A stretch of 64,000 bases of DNA, from assembly GCF_000377405.1 (NCBI RefSeq), contig NZ_KB905021.1, positions 445,303 to 509,302 on the forward strand, read 5' to 3'. This stretch comes from Thioalkalivibrio sp. ALE31 (GTDB taxonomy: Bacteria > Pseudomonadota > Gammaproteobacteria > Ectothiorhodospirales > Ectothiorhodospiraceae). This document shows positions 53,557 through 62,334 of the stretch, one piece after another. Numbering within the stretch: the stretch's first letter is position 1; each line of letters opens with the position of its first letter. The position numbers and the translations under genes were made by a program. Under the pieces are notes generated by a model. That model was given only the letters and a program-made list of their open reading frames with translations. It made no database searches and was not told the origin of the DNA.

Positions 53557-54402
53557 TCAGGTGGTGGCGATCTGGTCGAGCAGGGCGCGATAGCCGGTGC
53601 GGTAGTCGGGATAGCGCAGGCGATACCCGCTGGCATGCAGCTGCTCGTTGCGGCAGCGCTTGCCGCAGACCTCGCCGGCCGGCATCGGCGGCGTCCCCGG
53701 CGGATCGAGCTCCATCTCCTGCGCCAGCCAGCCGAGCAGCTCGTGGCGCAACGCCGGCTCGTCATCGACCCCCAGATAAAGCGGCTCGGGGTCGTCTAGG
53801 TGGAAGAGGTGGGTCAGCAGCCCCACGCAGTCGTCGCGGTGGATGCGGTTGGTCCAGACCGGCGCCTCGTGCTGGCCGCGAATGCCCTCGCGCACTTTGC
53901 GCAGGTGATATTCGCGCCCCGGCCCGTAGATGCCGCCAAAGCGCACGACCACACCGGCCAACGGACTGTCGGCCAGCAATTGCTCGGCCTCCAGCAGGCA
54001 GCGCCCGGAGAAGCGGGTGGGCTCGGCCGGGCTGGTCTCGTCCACCCAGCGCCCGTCGTCGGCGCCAAAGACCGAGGTGCTGGAGACGAACACGATGCGG
54101 CGCGGGTGCTGCTGGGCCTGTTCCAACGCGGCCAGGGTGTTCCGCAGGCCGTCGACATAGGCGCGGCGGTACGCGGCCTCGGTGAACTCGCCCGGGGTGG
54201 CGATGAAATAGACGGTATCCAGCGCCGGGGGCAGCGGCGGCAGCGCGTCCGCGCGGGCGAAGTCGCCGGCCAGCGGCTGGATCGGCTCCGGTATGCGCTC
54301 CGGCTGGCGGCGCAGGCCCCAGACGGTGTGGCCGGCCGCGGCGAGCTGTTCTCCGACGCCGCAGCCGAGATCGCCGCAGCCCATGATCAGGATGTTGGCC
54401 AT
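53557..54402 (-). CDS. YeeZ-like NAD-dependent epimerase/dehydratase-family protein
   Basis: The 281-residue protein has a Rossmann N-terminus (ANILIMGCGDLGCGVGEQLA), VYFIATPG, VFVSSTSVFG and VVVRFGGIYGPGR, typical of the short extended-SDR group that includes E. coli YeeZ. The usual Tyr-x-x-x-Lys is not clear (it reads GRCLLEAEQLL in that place), so catalysis is doubtful. The function of the group is unknown. The ATG at 54402 follows AAGGGAACGCTGATTC, a family A terminus-like sequence acting as ribosome site. Confidence 0.78.
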   Translation of the reverse strand: MANILIMGCGDLGCGVGEQLAAAGHTVWGLRRQPERIPEPIQPLAGDFARADALPPLPPALDTVYFIATPGEFTEAAYRRAYVDGLRNTLAALEQAQQHPRRIVFVSSTSVFGADDGRWVDETSPAEPTRFSGRCLLEAEQLLADSPLAGVVVRFGGIYGPGREYHLRKVREGIRGQHEAPVWTNRIHRDDCVGLLTHLFHLDDPEPLYLGVDDEPALRHELLGWLAQEMELDPPGTPPMPAGEVCGKRCRNEQLHASGYRLRYPDYRTGYRALLDQIATT

Positions 54403-54533
54403 GAATCAGCGTTCCCTTGGGTGCTTTCGCAACCTAACGTTTCCACAGGTGAAAGACCAGCCCCAATGTGAGGGTTCGACCCCGGGCGATGGCTCGGGCA
54501 TGCTGGCGGGGACTTCGATGAGGGGGGTATCGC

Positions 54534-54941
54534 TTGGGCAAGGCCAGCCGCAGGAAGGGGGGTACATGCGCCTGTGGGTCCGGGCGGGACCGGCCGGCCT
54601 GCTGCGGGGCGTTTCTGGACGGTGCGGCCGCGGCCCCAACGGCGGAGGCGCTGATGCGTTCGCGCTATGCCGCCTTCGTGGAGGGGCGCGAGGACTATCT
54701 TCTGGCCACCTGGGCCCCGGAGACGCGACCGGAATCCCTGATGCTGGAGCCGGACCAGCGCTGGCTGGGGCTGACGATCCGCGCGACCGGGGCCGGGGGG
54801 CCGGAGGACCGGGAGGGCTGGGTCGAGTTCGTTGCCCGCTCGCGGGTGCGTGGCCAGGGGGTGCGCCTGCACGAACGCAGCCGCTTTCGCCGCGAGGATG
54901 GGCGCTGGGTGTATGTCGACGGCGAGTTTCCGGGCGCATGA
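54534..54941 (+). CDS. ychJ: YchJ-family (UPF0225) SEC-C-motif protein
   Basis: The 135-residue product begins with CACGSGRDRPACCGAFLDG, a SEC-C zinc-binding motif, followed by AEALMRSRYAAFVEGREDYL and FVARSRVRGQGVRLHERSRF, the body of the YchJ family. Its function is unknown. The TTG start at 54534 is supported by a strong GAGGGGGG ribosome site 7 bp upstream. Its stop overlaps the J-domain gene start (ATGA). Confidence 0.88.
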   Translation: MGKASRRKGGTCACGSGRDRPACCGAFLDGAAAAPTAEALMRSRYAAFVEGREDYLLATWAPETRPESLMLEPDQRWLGLTIRATGAGGPEDREGWVEFVARSRVRGQGVRLHERSRFRREDGRWVYVDGEFPGA

Positions 54942-55549
54942 TCGAGGCGGATGAGACGACCGGGGCGCCGGTGGCGGCGGCGCTGCTGGAACCGGTACTG
55001 GAGTGCCTGCGGGCGCGGCCGTCCGGGCTGACCGAGCACGCCCTGATCGCGCAGTTGCGCGATCAGGGCGTGGAACCGTTTGCCGGCGCGCGGCTGCGCG
55101 AGCCGTTGAGCCTGTTCCAGACCCACTTCCTGCTGTTTCATTGCCTGTACCGGCTGCGCGAGCGGCTGTGGCCGCAAGGCGAGTGGGTGCGCATCCACTG
55201 TCTGGATATCGGGATCGAACCGGCGAGGGGCGGGTCGCGACCGAGGGCGGAGGGCCTGCCGGTGCTCCGCGATCCGCTGCGGGCCTACTATCTGGACCTG
55301 ACCCAGCTGGAGCGGATGGATGCGACCGCGGTGGAGGCGCTGCTGGGCGAGTTCTGGGCCCGCATGGGGCGGGATGAGCGGCGCGACCAGGCGCTGGCGG
55401 TGCTGGAGCTGGCCGACCCCGTGGACGCTGACACGGTCCGCCATCAGTACCGCCGCATGGCGCAGCGCCACCACCCGGATCGCGGGGGCGACACGGCAAC
55501 CCTGCAGCGGATCAACGAGGCGCGCTGGATCCTGCTGGCGGGGGCCTGA
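54938..55549 (+). CDS. DnaJ-related protein with C-terminal J domain
   Basis: The 203-residue protein has an N-terminal part typical of DNAJ-related proteins (LLEPVLECLRARPSGLTEHA, then LFQTHFLLFHCLYRLRERLW). Its C-terminal J domain contains the essential HPD within RRMAQRHHPDRGGDTATLQR and INEARWILL. The J domain would stimulate DnaK; the client is unknown. It overlaps the ychJ stop, so the two are translationally coupled. Confidence 0.85.
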   Translation: MIEADETTGAPVAAALLEPVLECLRARPSGLTEHALIAQLRDQGVEPFAGARLREPLSLFQTHFLLFHCLYRLRERLWPQGEWVRIHCLDIGIEPARGGSRPRAEGLPVLRDPLRAYYLDLTQLERMDATAVEALLGEFWARMGRDERRDQALAVLELADPVDADTVRHQYRRMAQRHHPDRGGDTATLQRINEARWILLAGA

Positions 55550-55567
55550 GCGCCGCCCGTCGCGGAC

Positions 55568-56359
55568 TCAGTCGTCCGAGTCGGACATGGTGGTCACGAA
55601 GGCCTGCTCGACGGTGAAGGTCCCGACGCCCTTGTAGTTGGTCTGGGTCCAGCCGTGTTCGGTGAGCCATTCGCTCATCTCGCGGTTCATGGCCGGGTTG
55701 CCGCACAGCATCACGCGGTCCTGCTCCGGATCGGCCGGGGGCAGGTCGAGGATACGGCTCAGTTCGCCGGAGCGGAACATGTCGGCCCCGCGCTGGTTGT
55801 TGTCGTACGGCTGCTGCGCGATCGGGCAGGCGAAGTCGTGGTTTTCGCGGGTCACGGTGGGCACGTAGCGCAGGCGGTCGCTGATGCGCGACTCGATCTC
55901 CTGGCGGTAGGCCAGTTCTTCCACCGTGCGCACGCTGTGCACCAGCACCGCGTTCTCGAAGTGTTCGAACAGCTCCGGGCTGCGGATCAGCGAGATGAAC
56001 GGGGCCAGACCGGTGCCGGTGGCCAGCATGTACAGGGTGCGGCCCGGCTGCACGTAGTCGAAGGTGAGCGAGCCGGTGACCTTGGTGTTGATCCAGATCG
56101 AGTCGCCCGGGCCGGCCTCGGCCAGGCGACTGGTCAGCGCGCCATCCGGCACATGGATGCTCAGGAACTCCAGTTCCTCGGCCTCGGGCTCGGAGACGAT
56201 CGAGTAGGCACGCGGGATCAACTTGCCCTCGGGGCGCAGGCCCAGGGTCACGAACTGCCCGTTCTTGAACTCCAGCCCCTCCGGTCGCGTGGTGGTGAAG
56301 CTGAAGGTCTTGTCCGACCAGCGGTGCGTGGAGGTAATGCGTTCTTCCGAGTACGGCAT
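55568..56359 (-). CDS. fpr: Ferredoxin-NADP reductase
   Basis: The 263-residue flavoenzyme has the FAD motif IPRAYSIVSEPEAEELEF (R-x-Y-S core), the NADP-binding LATGTGLAPFISLIRSPEL and the LCGNPAMNREMSEWLTEHG segment. It ends in a family-typical C-terminus (GTFTVEQAFVT). It moves electrons between NADPH and ferredoxin or flavodoxin in the cytoplasm. It converges on the DnaJ-related gene with 18 bp between stops. Confidence 0.95.
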   Translation of the reverse strand: MPYSEERITSTHRWSDKTFSFTTTRPEGLEFKNGQFVTLGLRPEGKLIPRAYSIVSEPEAEELEFLSIHVPDGALTSRLAEAGPGDSIWINTKVTGSLTFDYVQPGRTLYMLATGTGLAPFISLIRSPELFEHFENAVLVHSVRTVEELAYRQEIESRISDRLRYVPTVTRENHDFACPIAQQPYDNNQRGADMFRSGELSRILDLPPADPEQDRVMLCGNPAMNREMSEWLTEHGWTQTNYKGVGTFTVEQAFVTTMSDSDD

Positions 56360-56463
56360 GGGTGCGTGGCTTTCCGTTTCTGGTTTGTCGATACGCTAGC
56401 AAGTCGCGGCCGCGGCCGCGAAAGCGCCGGCAAAAACCAAGGAAAACACTCAGAAATAAGGGG

Positions 56464-58896
56464 TCAGTGGCTGGCGTTGTCCGCGGGTTCCAGGTGCTGC
56501 TCCAGGGGCGTGGGTTGCGACAGGTAGAAGCCCTGCACGAAGTCCAGGCCGATCTCGCGCAGGCGTTCCATGGTGGCCTCGGACTCCACGCATTCGGCGA
56601 TGGTGCGCAGACCGAGGACGTGGCCGACACGGTGGATGGCCGTGACCATGGCCGAGTCCACCGCGTTGTGGGCGATGTCGCGCACGAAGCTGCCGTCGAT
56701 CTTGATGAAGTCCACCGGCAGGTTTTTCAGGTAGCCGAAGGACGACAGCCCGCTGCCGAAGTCGTCCAGGGAGAAGCGGCAGCCCATGTAGCGCAGGGTG
56801 CGGATCAGGCTCTGGGCCCGCTCGTGGTGGCTGATCGCCGCGGTCTCGGTGATCTCGAAGATGATGCACTGTGGCGGGATCGCGTAGTGCTGCAGGCGCT
56901 CCGTGACGAACTCGAGCATGCTCTCCTGGGCCAGCGACTGGCCCGAGAGGTTGATCGCGACGGTCGGGTCGCAGCGGGGGCCGTCAGCGTGCGCCGCGCG
57001 ATGCCGCGACAGCATCGCGAAGGCGCTGTCGATTACGTGGCGGTCGATGTCCGGCATCAGGTGATAGCGCTCGGCGGCGGGGATGAAGGTGCCCGGCGGG
57101 ATCAACCGGTCCTCCTCGTCGCGCAGGCGCATCAGCACCTCGACATGGGCCAGGTCCGGATCGGTGGGCCCCAGCGGATGCACCGCCTGGCCGAACAACT
57201 CGAAGCGCCCTTCGTCCAGCGCCGCGCGGATGCGGCCAACCCATTCCATCTCCCCGCGCCGCCGGCGCAGGGCCTGGTCGGTGGGCTGCCAGACGTAGAT
57301 CCGGTTGCGGCCATTCTCCTTGGCGGCATAGCAGGCGGAATCCGCCTGGCTGAGGACCTCGGGCAGGGTCTGTTCCGGGCCGCCGACCGGGACCAGGCCG
57401 ATGCTGACCCCGACATCGAAGCGCCGGCCCTCCCACTGGAAGCGCAGGGCCTGGACGGTCTCCAGTATTCGCTGGGCGATCGCCTCCGCGCGCTCCAGCG
57501 GACAGTGGCACAGCAGCAGGCCAAACTCGTCGCCGCCGAGGCGGGCCAGGGTGTCGTTCTCGCGGATCAGGTGCAGCAGGCGTTCGGACAGCTCGCGCAG
57601 GAGCTCGTCGCCGGCCTGGTGCCCGCAGGTGTCGTTGATGATCTTGAACTGGTCGAGGTCCATGTAGAACACCACGTGCGGGGTCTGGTCCCCCTGCAGG
57701 GTGCGCAGGGCCTCCTCCAGACGTCGCTCGAATTCGCGCCGGTTGCACAGGCCGGTCAGGTCGTCGTGGCTCGCCTGGTGATTGAGCTGCTGGGTCATCT
57801 GCCACAGTTCGGTGTGGTCGTGGAGCACGATCACGACGCCCTGGGAGGCCCGGTCCGGTCGCTGCAAGGGAGACGCCAGCATGCGCACCACGCGGATCGC
57901 GCCGTCGGCCCGGTGCAGGATGCGCTCGGGCGACTCCGTACTCGCGCCGAGCTTCAGGCACTGTTCCACCGGGTGGTGCACGCTCGCCCCGGTGCGGGTG
58001 TCCTCGAGATCCAGGAGTTCGTCCACGCGCTGGCCCTGGGCGGCGGTCGCGTCGACCCCCAGAAGGGCCTGGGCCGCGGGATTGAGGTAGGTCAGGCGTC
58101 CGGCGGTATCGGTGGTGATGACGCCGTCGCTGATTGACTGCAGGGTGGTCAGCAGGCGGTCGCGCTCGGCCCCGGTAGCCGCCTCGGCGGCGCGCAGCGA
58201 GGTGATGTCCCAGGCGACGCCGAGTACGCCGTCGCTGTCTTTCAGCGGGATCCAGGAAACGCTCAGGTGGGTCCCGTTGACCGAGTCCTCGAACTGGAAG
58301 GCCTCGCCCGCCAGGGCCCGCTCGGCGGCCGCGAGGGTGTCGGGGTGATCGGCATAGACCTCGCGGAAGTCGCGACCGACGACCTCGCCGGGGCTCAGGC
58401 CCAGGGCGTGCAGGCCGGCCCCCTCCGAGAGGGTGAATCGGCCGTTGGCGTCCAGCGCGAACAGGATCAGCGGGGCATGCCGCACGGTGGCCCCGAGCTG
58501 GGTCTCGAGGCGCCGGAGGTTCTGTTCCGACTGACGTTCACGGGTGATGTCGCGGAAGGTCGTGAAGACCTCGATCTCGCCGTCGGTGCGGATCGCATTG
58601 ATGTGAACCTCGGCCGGGAATTCGCTGCCGTCGCGCCGCCGGTAGCGGCTCTCGAAGTGGGCGGGAAGGCGGTTGTCCGGGTCCGAATGGGCGGCGTCCA
58701 CATCGTCCTGGGTGGCCTGCAGGTCCAGGTCGGTGATGTGCACGCCGCCGGTCAGTTCGGCCCGGGTGTAGCCCAGCAGCTCGCAGGCGGCCTGGTTGCC
58801 CGCGACGATCCCGCCGCGCCGGTCCAGGACCAGATGGGCCTCGGGCGCCTGTTCGAAGATCCGCTGGTAGCGCGTGGTGTCCGGGTGGTCGGGCAT
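56464..58896 (-). CDS. PAS-GGDEF-EAL c-di-GMP signalling protein
   Basis: The 810-residue protein has three PAS-like sensor domains (about residues 1-120, 120-250 and 250-370). A GGDEF domain with intact RLGGDEFGLLLCHC follows, then an EAL domain with EVL in HVEVLMRLRDEE, EITETAAI, LDDFGSGLSSFGYLKNL and VDFIKIDGSFV. The EAL residues look largely complete, so it may have both synthase and phosphodiesterase activity. There is no membrane helix, so sensing is cytoplasmic. The start at 58896 lacks a good ribosome site and is uncertain. Confidence 0.88.
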   Translation of the reverse strand: MPDHPDTTRYQRIFEQAPEAHLVLDRRGGIVAGNQAACELLGYTRAELTGGVHITDLDLQATQDDVDAAHSDPDNRLPAHFESRYRRRDGSEFPAEVHINAIRTDGEIEVFTTFRDITRERQSEQNLRRLETQLGATVRHAPLILFALDANGRFTLSEGAGLHALGLSPGEVVGRDFREVYADHPDTLAAAERALAGEAFQFEDSVNGTHLSVSWIPLKDSDGVLGVAWDITSLRAAEAATGAERDRLLTTLQSISDGVITTDTAGRLTYLNPAAQALLGVDATAAQGQRVDELLDLEDTRTGASVHHPVEQCLKLGASTESPERILHRADGAIRVVRMLASPLQRPDRASQGVVIVLHDHTELWQMTQQLNHQASHDDLTGLCNRREFERRLEEALRTLQGDQTPHVVFYMDLDQFKIINDTCGHQAGDELLRELSERLLHLIRENDTLARLGGDEFGLLLCHCPLERAEAIAQRILETVQALRFQWEGRRFDVGVSIGLVPVGGPEQTLPEVLSQADSACYAAKENGRNRIYVWQPTDQALRRRRGEMEWVGRIRAALDEGRFELFGQAVHPLGPTDPDLAHVEVLMRLRDEEDRLIPPGTFIPAAERYHLMPDIDRHVIDSAFAMLSRHRAAHADGPRCDPTVAINLSGQSLAQESMLEFVTERLQHYAIPPQCIIFEITETAAISHHERAQSLIRTLRYMGCRFSLDDFGSGLSSFGYLKNLPVDFIKIDGSFVRDIAHNAVDSAMVTAIHRVGHVLGLRTIAECVESEATMERLREIGLDFVQGFYLSQPTPLEQHLEPADNASH

Positions 58897-59017
58897 GGCG
58901 AGGAACGGAGCCTTTCGTGGTGGGCGGGGCCCGGGGGGACGCTGCGTTTGGCCCCCGAGTGTCGCCGGTCGCGCCGATGCTGGCAACCTGCGCCGACCGG
59001 ACTAACGGAGTACTGGG

Positions 59018-60148
59018 CTACCGGGGTGCGCGGGTCAGCCGGGACAGGGTCTCCGGCGGCGGGGGCGCCTCGCCGCGGCGCGAGCGCAGCTGTTCCCGGG
59101 CCCAGGCCACGTGTTCGCGCACGAGTTCCGACGGGTGGTCCGCACGGGCGGCGAGGGCGGCTTCTGCCTCCGGGGTGGCCGGGCCGTTGCCCAGGGCCAC
59201 CGCGATGTTGCGCAGCCACTGCGGGTGGCCGATGCGGCGGATCGCCATGCCCTCGGTGCGGGCGAGAAAGGTCGCCTCGTCCCAGGCGAACAGTTCGACC
59301 AGGCTGGCGCTGTCGAGGCCGTGGCGGGCGATGAAGTCGGGTTCCGCCGTGACCTCGGCAAAGCGGTTCCACGGGCACACCAGCTGGCAGTCGTCGCAGC
59401 CGTAGATGCGGTTGCCGATCAGCGGGCGCAGGTCCTCGGGGATGGACCCCTTCAGCTCGATGGTCAGGTAGGAGATGCAGCGCCGGGCGTCCAGGTCATA
59501 CGGGCCGCGGAAGGCCTGCGTGGGACAGACCTCCAGGCAGGCAGTGCACTGGCCGCAGTGCTCGCCCGCCGGCTCGTCCACCGGCAGCGGCAGGTCGGTG
59601 AACAGCTCCCCGAGAAAGAACCAGGAACCGCTCTCGCGCGCGAGCAGATTGGTGTTCTTGCCGATCCAGCCGAGCCCGGCCCGGGCGGCCAGGGCTTTTT
59701 CGAGGATCGGGGCACTGTCGGTGAAGGCGCGATAGCCAAACGGGCCCACCTCGGCCTCGATGCGGTGTGCGAGAGTGGTCAGGCGCTTGCGCAGCAGCTT
59801 GTGATAGTCGCGTCCCAGGGCGTAGCGGGAGATATATGCGCGGTCCTGCTCGGCCAGCTGGATGGCCGGACGCCGGCTGGCCGGCGGGAAGTAGTCCATG
59901 CGGACACTGATGATGCGCTGTACGCCCGGGACCAGGGCATCCGGGGCGTGGCGCAGGGCCGCCCGCTCGGCCATCCACTCCATCTCGCCGTGCGAACCCT
60001 GCGCGAGCCATTCATCCAGGTGCCGGCGATCCTCCGCGGGGACCTCGGCGGGGGCGATGCGCACGGCCTGAAAGCCCAGCTCGCCGCCCCACGTACGGAT
60101 ACGTTCGACCAGTTCGGTGCATTGGCGTGGATCGAGGCGCTGAGGCAC
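59018..60148 (-). CDS. queG: QueG, epoxyqueuosine reductase
   Basis: QueG uses cobalamin and two [4Fe-4S] clusters to make queuosine in tRNA. The 376-residue protein has the cluster motifs CGQCTACLEVCP and CDDCQLVCPWN and the stretches RYALGRDYHKLLRKRL and LGWIGKNTNLL. The GTG at 60148 gives a start before the family's conserved region. It is divergent from nnr, with only 29 bp between starts, in the gammaproteobacterial queG / nnr-tsaE-ami neighbourhood. Confidence 0.94.
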   Translation of the reverse strand: MPQRLDPRQCTELVERIRTWGGELGFQAVRIAPAEVPAEDRRHLDEWLAQGSHGEMEWMAERAALRHAPDALVPGVQRIISVRMDYFPPASRRPAIQLAEQDRAYISRYALGRDYHKLLRKRLTTLAHRIEAEVGPFGYRAFTDSAPILEKALAARAGLGWIGKNTNLLARESGSWFFLGELFTDLPLPVDEPAGEHCGQCTACLEVCPTQAFRGPYDLDARRCISYLTIELKGSIPEDLRPLIGNRIYGCDDCQLVCPWNRFAEVTAEPDFIARHGLDSASLVELFAWDEATFLARTEGMAIRRIGHPQWLRNIAVALGNGPATPEAEAALAARADHPSELVREHVAWAREQLRSRRGEAPPPPETLSRLTRAPR

Positions 60149-60177
60149 GATTTGGCTTCCGCGACGGAGGTAATGGC

Positions 60178-61692
60178 GTGAATCATGAACCCGACCCACA
60201 AGCATTGACCAGCGCGCTGTTCGACAACGCGGGCATGCGCGCCCTGGATGCCGCCGGTTTGGCCCTGCCCGGGATGGCGCCGGGCGAGCTGATGGAGCGG
60301 GCCGGCCAGGCCCTGCTGGACACCCTGCGCCGTCACTGGCCGCAGGCCCGTCGTATCGGCATTGTCTGCGGGCCCGGCAACAACGGGGGCGATGGCTACG
60401 TCCTGGCCCGGCTGGCGGCCGAGGCGGGGCTGCAGGTCCGGGTCCATGGCGGGCCGTCGCGGGCCCGCCCCGATTCCGATGGCCGCCGTGCCCACGCCCG
60501 CTGGCGTGATGGCGGGGGCGAAGTCCACACGCTGGAATCGTTCGACCCGGCGGCCGCGGAGGTCTGGGTGGACTGCCTGTTCGGGATCGGCCTGGAGCGC
60601 CCGCTGACGGATGCCTACGGCGAGCTGATCGAGCGGCTGAACACGAGCGGCGCCCCGATCCTGGCGGCCGATGTGCCCTCGGGCGTGGACATCGACAGCG
60701 GCCGGGTGCTGGGACGCGCGGTGCGGGCCGAGCGCACCCTCACCATGATCGCGGACAAGCTGGGGCTGCATACGGGCCCCGCGGTGGACGTGGTCGGCGC
60801 CGTGGAGGTCGCGCCGCTGGACCTGCCCCCCGCGATCTTCGACGGCGTGGCCCCGGTGGCGCGCCGTGTCGGCCCCTCGGACTGGTCCCGGGGGCTGCCA
60901 CCCCGACGCCCGGGGGCGCACAAGGGGGATTGCGGGCATGTGCTGGTCGTGGGCGGCGCGCCGGGTTATTCCGGCGCGGCCCGGCTGACCGCGACCGCGG
61001 CGCTGCGCGCCGGCGCCGGGCGGGTGACCCTGGCCACCCACCCGGAACACACGGCCTGGGCCAATCTGGAGCGCCCCGAACTGATGGTGCAGGGCGTCCG
61101 CGATGCGGGCGAACTGCAGGCGCTGATGCGCCGGGTCGATGTGGTCGCCGTGGGTCCGGGACTGGGGCTGGACGCCTGGGGCCGAGGCCTGTGGCTGGCC
61201 GTGGCCGATGCCGAGATGCCCCGGGTGGTGGATGCCGATGCCCTGAACCTCCTGGCCGAGGCGCCGCGTCGGGCCGCGGACTGGGTGCTGACGCCGCACC
61301 CGGGCGAGGCGGCCCGCCTGCAGGGGGCGGACCGCGCGGCGATCGAGGCCGATCGGCCGGGGCAGGTCCGGGCCCTGGCCGAACGCCTGGGCGGCGTGGT
61401 GCTGCTGAAAGGGGCCGGCACGCTGGTGGCGGCCGCGTCGGATGCCGGGCCGCTGGCCTGCGTGACCGGGGGGCATCCGGGCATGGCCACCGCCGGTAGC
61501 GGCGATGTCCTGACCGGTATCATCGCGGCGCTGCGGGCGCAGGGCGCGGATGCGCGCGGCGCGGCCGAGACCGGGGCGGCCTGGCACTGTGCCGCCGCCC
61601 GGGTGGCGCGCGATCGTCTGGGCGGGGCCCGCGGCATGCTGGCCGGGGACCTGGCCGATGCCCTGCCGGCCGCCGCCGGGGGTGGGCAATGA
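60178..61692 (+). CDS. nnr: Bifunctional NAD(P)H-hydrate epimerase and ADP-dependent dehydratase
   Basis: The 504-residue fusion repairs hydrated NAD(P)H. The N-terminal epimerase has GIVCGPGNNGGDGYVLARLA and DVPSGVDIDSG. The C-terminal kinase-like dehydratase has HKGDCGHVLVVGGAPGYSGA, VGPGLGL, TPHPGEAARL, LLKGAGTLV and HPGMATAGSGDVLTGIIAAL. The GTG at 60178 follows GGAGG (60166-60170). It overlaps tsaE by ATGA. Confidence 0.95.
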   Translation: MNHEPDPQALTSALFDNAGMRALDAAGLALPGMAPGELMERAGQALLDTLRRHWPQARRIGIVCGPGNNGGDGYVLARLAAEAGLQVRVHGGPSRARPDSDGRRAHARWRDGGGEVHTLESFDPAAAEVWVDCLFGIGLERPLTDAYGELIERLNTSGAPILAADVPSGVDIDSGRVLGRAVRAERTLTMIADKLGLHTGPAVDVVGAVEVAPLDLPPAIFDGVAPVARRVGPSDWSRGLPPRRPGAHKGDCGHVLVVGGAPGYSGAARLTATAALRAGAGRVTLATHPEHTAWANLERPELMVQGVRDAGELQALMRRVDVVAVGPGLGLDAWGRGLWLAVADAEMPRVVDADALNLLAEAPRRAADWVLTPHPGEAARLQGADRAAIEADRPGQVRALAERLGGVVLLKGAGTLVAAASDAGPLACVTGGHPGMATAGSGDVLTGIIAALRAQGADARGAAETGAAWHCAAARVARDRLGGARGMLAGDLADALPAAAGGGQ

Positions 61693-62171
61693 GCGCGGCA
61701 TCCGACCCGCTGGTACTGCCGCACCTGGAGGCCACCGAGGCGGCCGGGGCGGCCCTGGCGGCGCTGGATCAACCGAACATCGTGTTTCTCGAGGGGGATC
61801 TTGGCGCGGGCAAGACCACCTGGGTACGCGGACTGCTGCACCGGCTGGGGCACGCGGGTGCTGTGCGCAGCCCTACCTACACCCTGGTGGAGCCGTACCG
61901 GCTGGCGGATCGCGAGGTCCTGCACTTCGATCTCTACCGCCTGGGCGACCCCGAGGAACTGGAATACCTGGGCGTGCGCGAGGCCTTCGGGGGCGAGGGC
62001 CTGTGGCTGGTCGAGTGGCCGGAACGCGGTGCCGGCTGGCTGCCGGCGCCGGATCTGGTCGTGCGTCTGGCGCACCGCGCGGCCGGGGAGGAAGGGCGCG
62101 AACTCCGCCTGGAGGGCCCGCTCGCCGAGGCCTATCGCCAGGCCCTGCGCGACCAGGGCGTTGCCTCGTAA
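61689..62171 (+). CDS. tsaE: TsaE, tRNA t6A threonylcarbamoyladenosine biosynthesis ATPase
   Basis: The 160-residue P-loop protein has Walker A EGDLGAGKTTWVRGLL and VRSPTYTLVEPY, then HFDLYRLGDPEELEYLG and LVEWPERG, as in TsaE/YjeE. It works with TsaB and TsaD to make t6A at position 37 of ANN-decoding tRNAs. It overlaps the nnr stop and lies upstream of amiC, the common gammaproteobacterial order. Confidence 0.95.
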   Translation: MSAASDPLVLPHLEATEAAGAALAALDQPNIVFLEGDLGAGKTTWVRGLLHRLGHAGAVRSPTYTLVEPYRLADREVLHFDLYRLGDPEELEYLGVREAFGGEGLWLVEWPERGAGWLPAPDLVVRLAHRAAGEEGRELRLEGPLAEAYRQALRDQGVAS

Positions 62172-62334
62172 ACCGCCTGTTGAGAGATCGCACCCAGGGG
62201 GAGCGGGCTCCAGAGTTGGCCCTCCACGCGCAAAACGAGCGATATCTCGCTCATAAAGAACGAAAATCGCTATTGCTTTTCCAGAAAAAGCGTCCACAAT
62301 GTAGTCAGAACCCCTGATTACAAAGGGAATCGCC

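Noticed and set aside
52768..53593. Several ORFs within family C
   Set aside because: They read through the inverted arms and hairpins, giving Arg/Pro/Ala-rich products with no domain; the DNA palindrome explains them.
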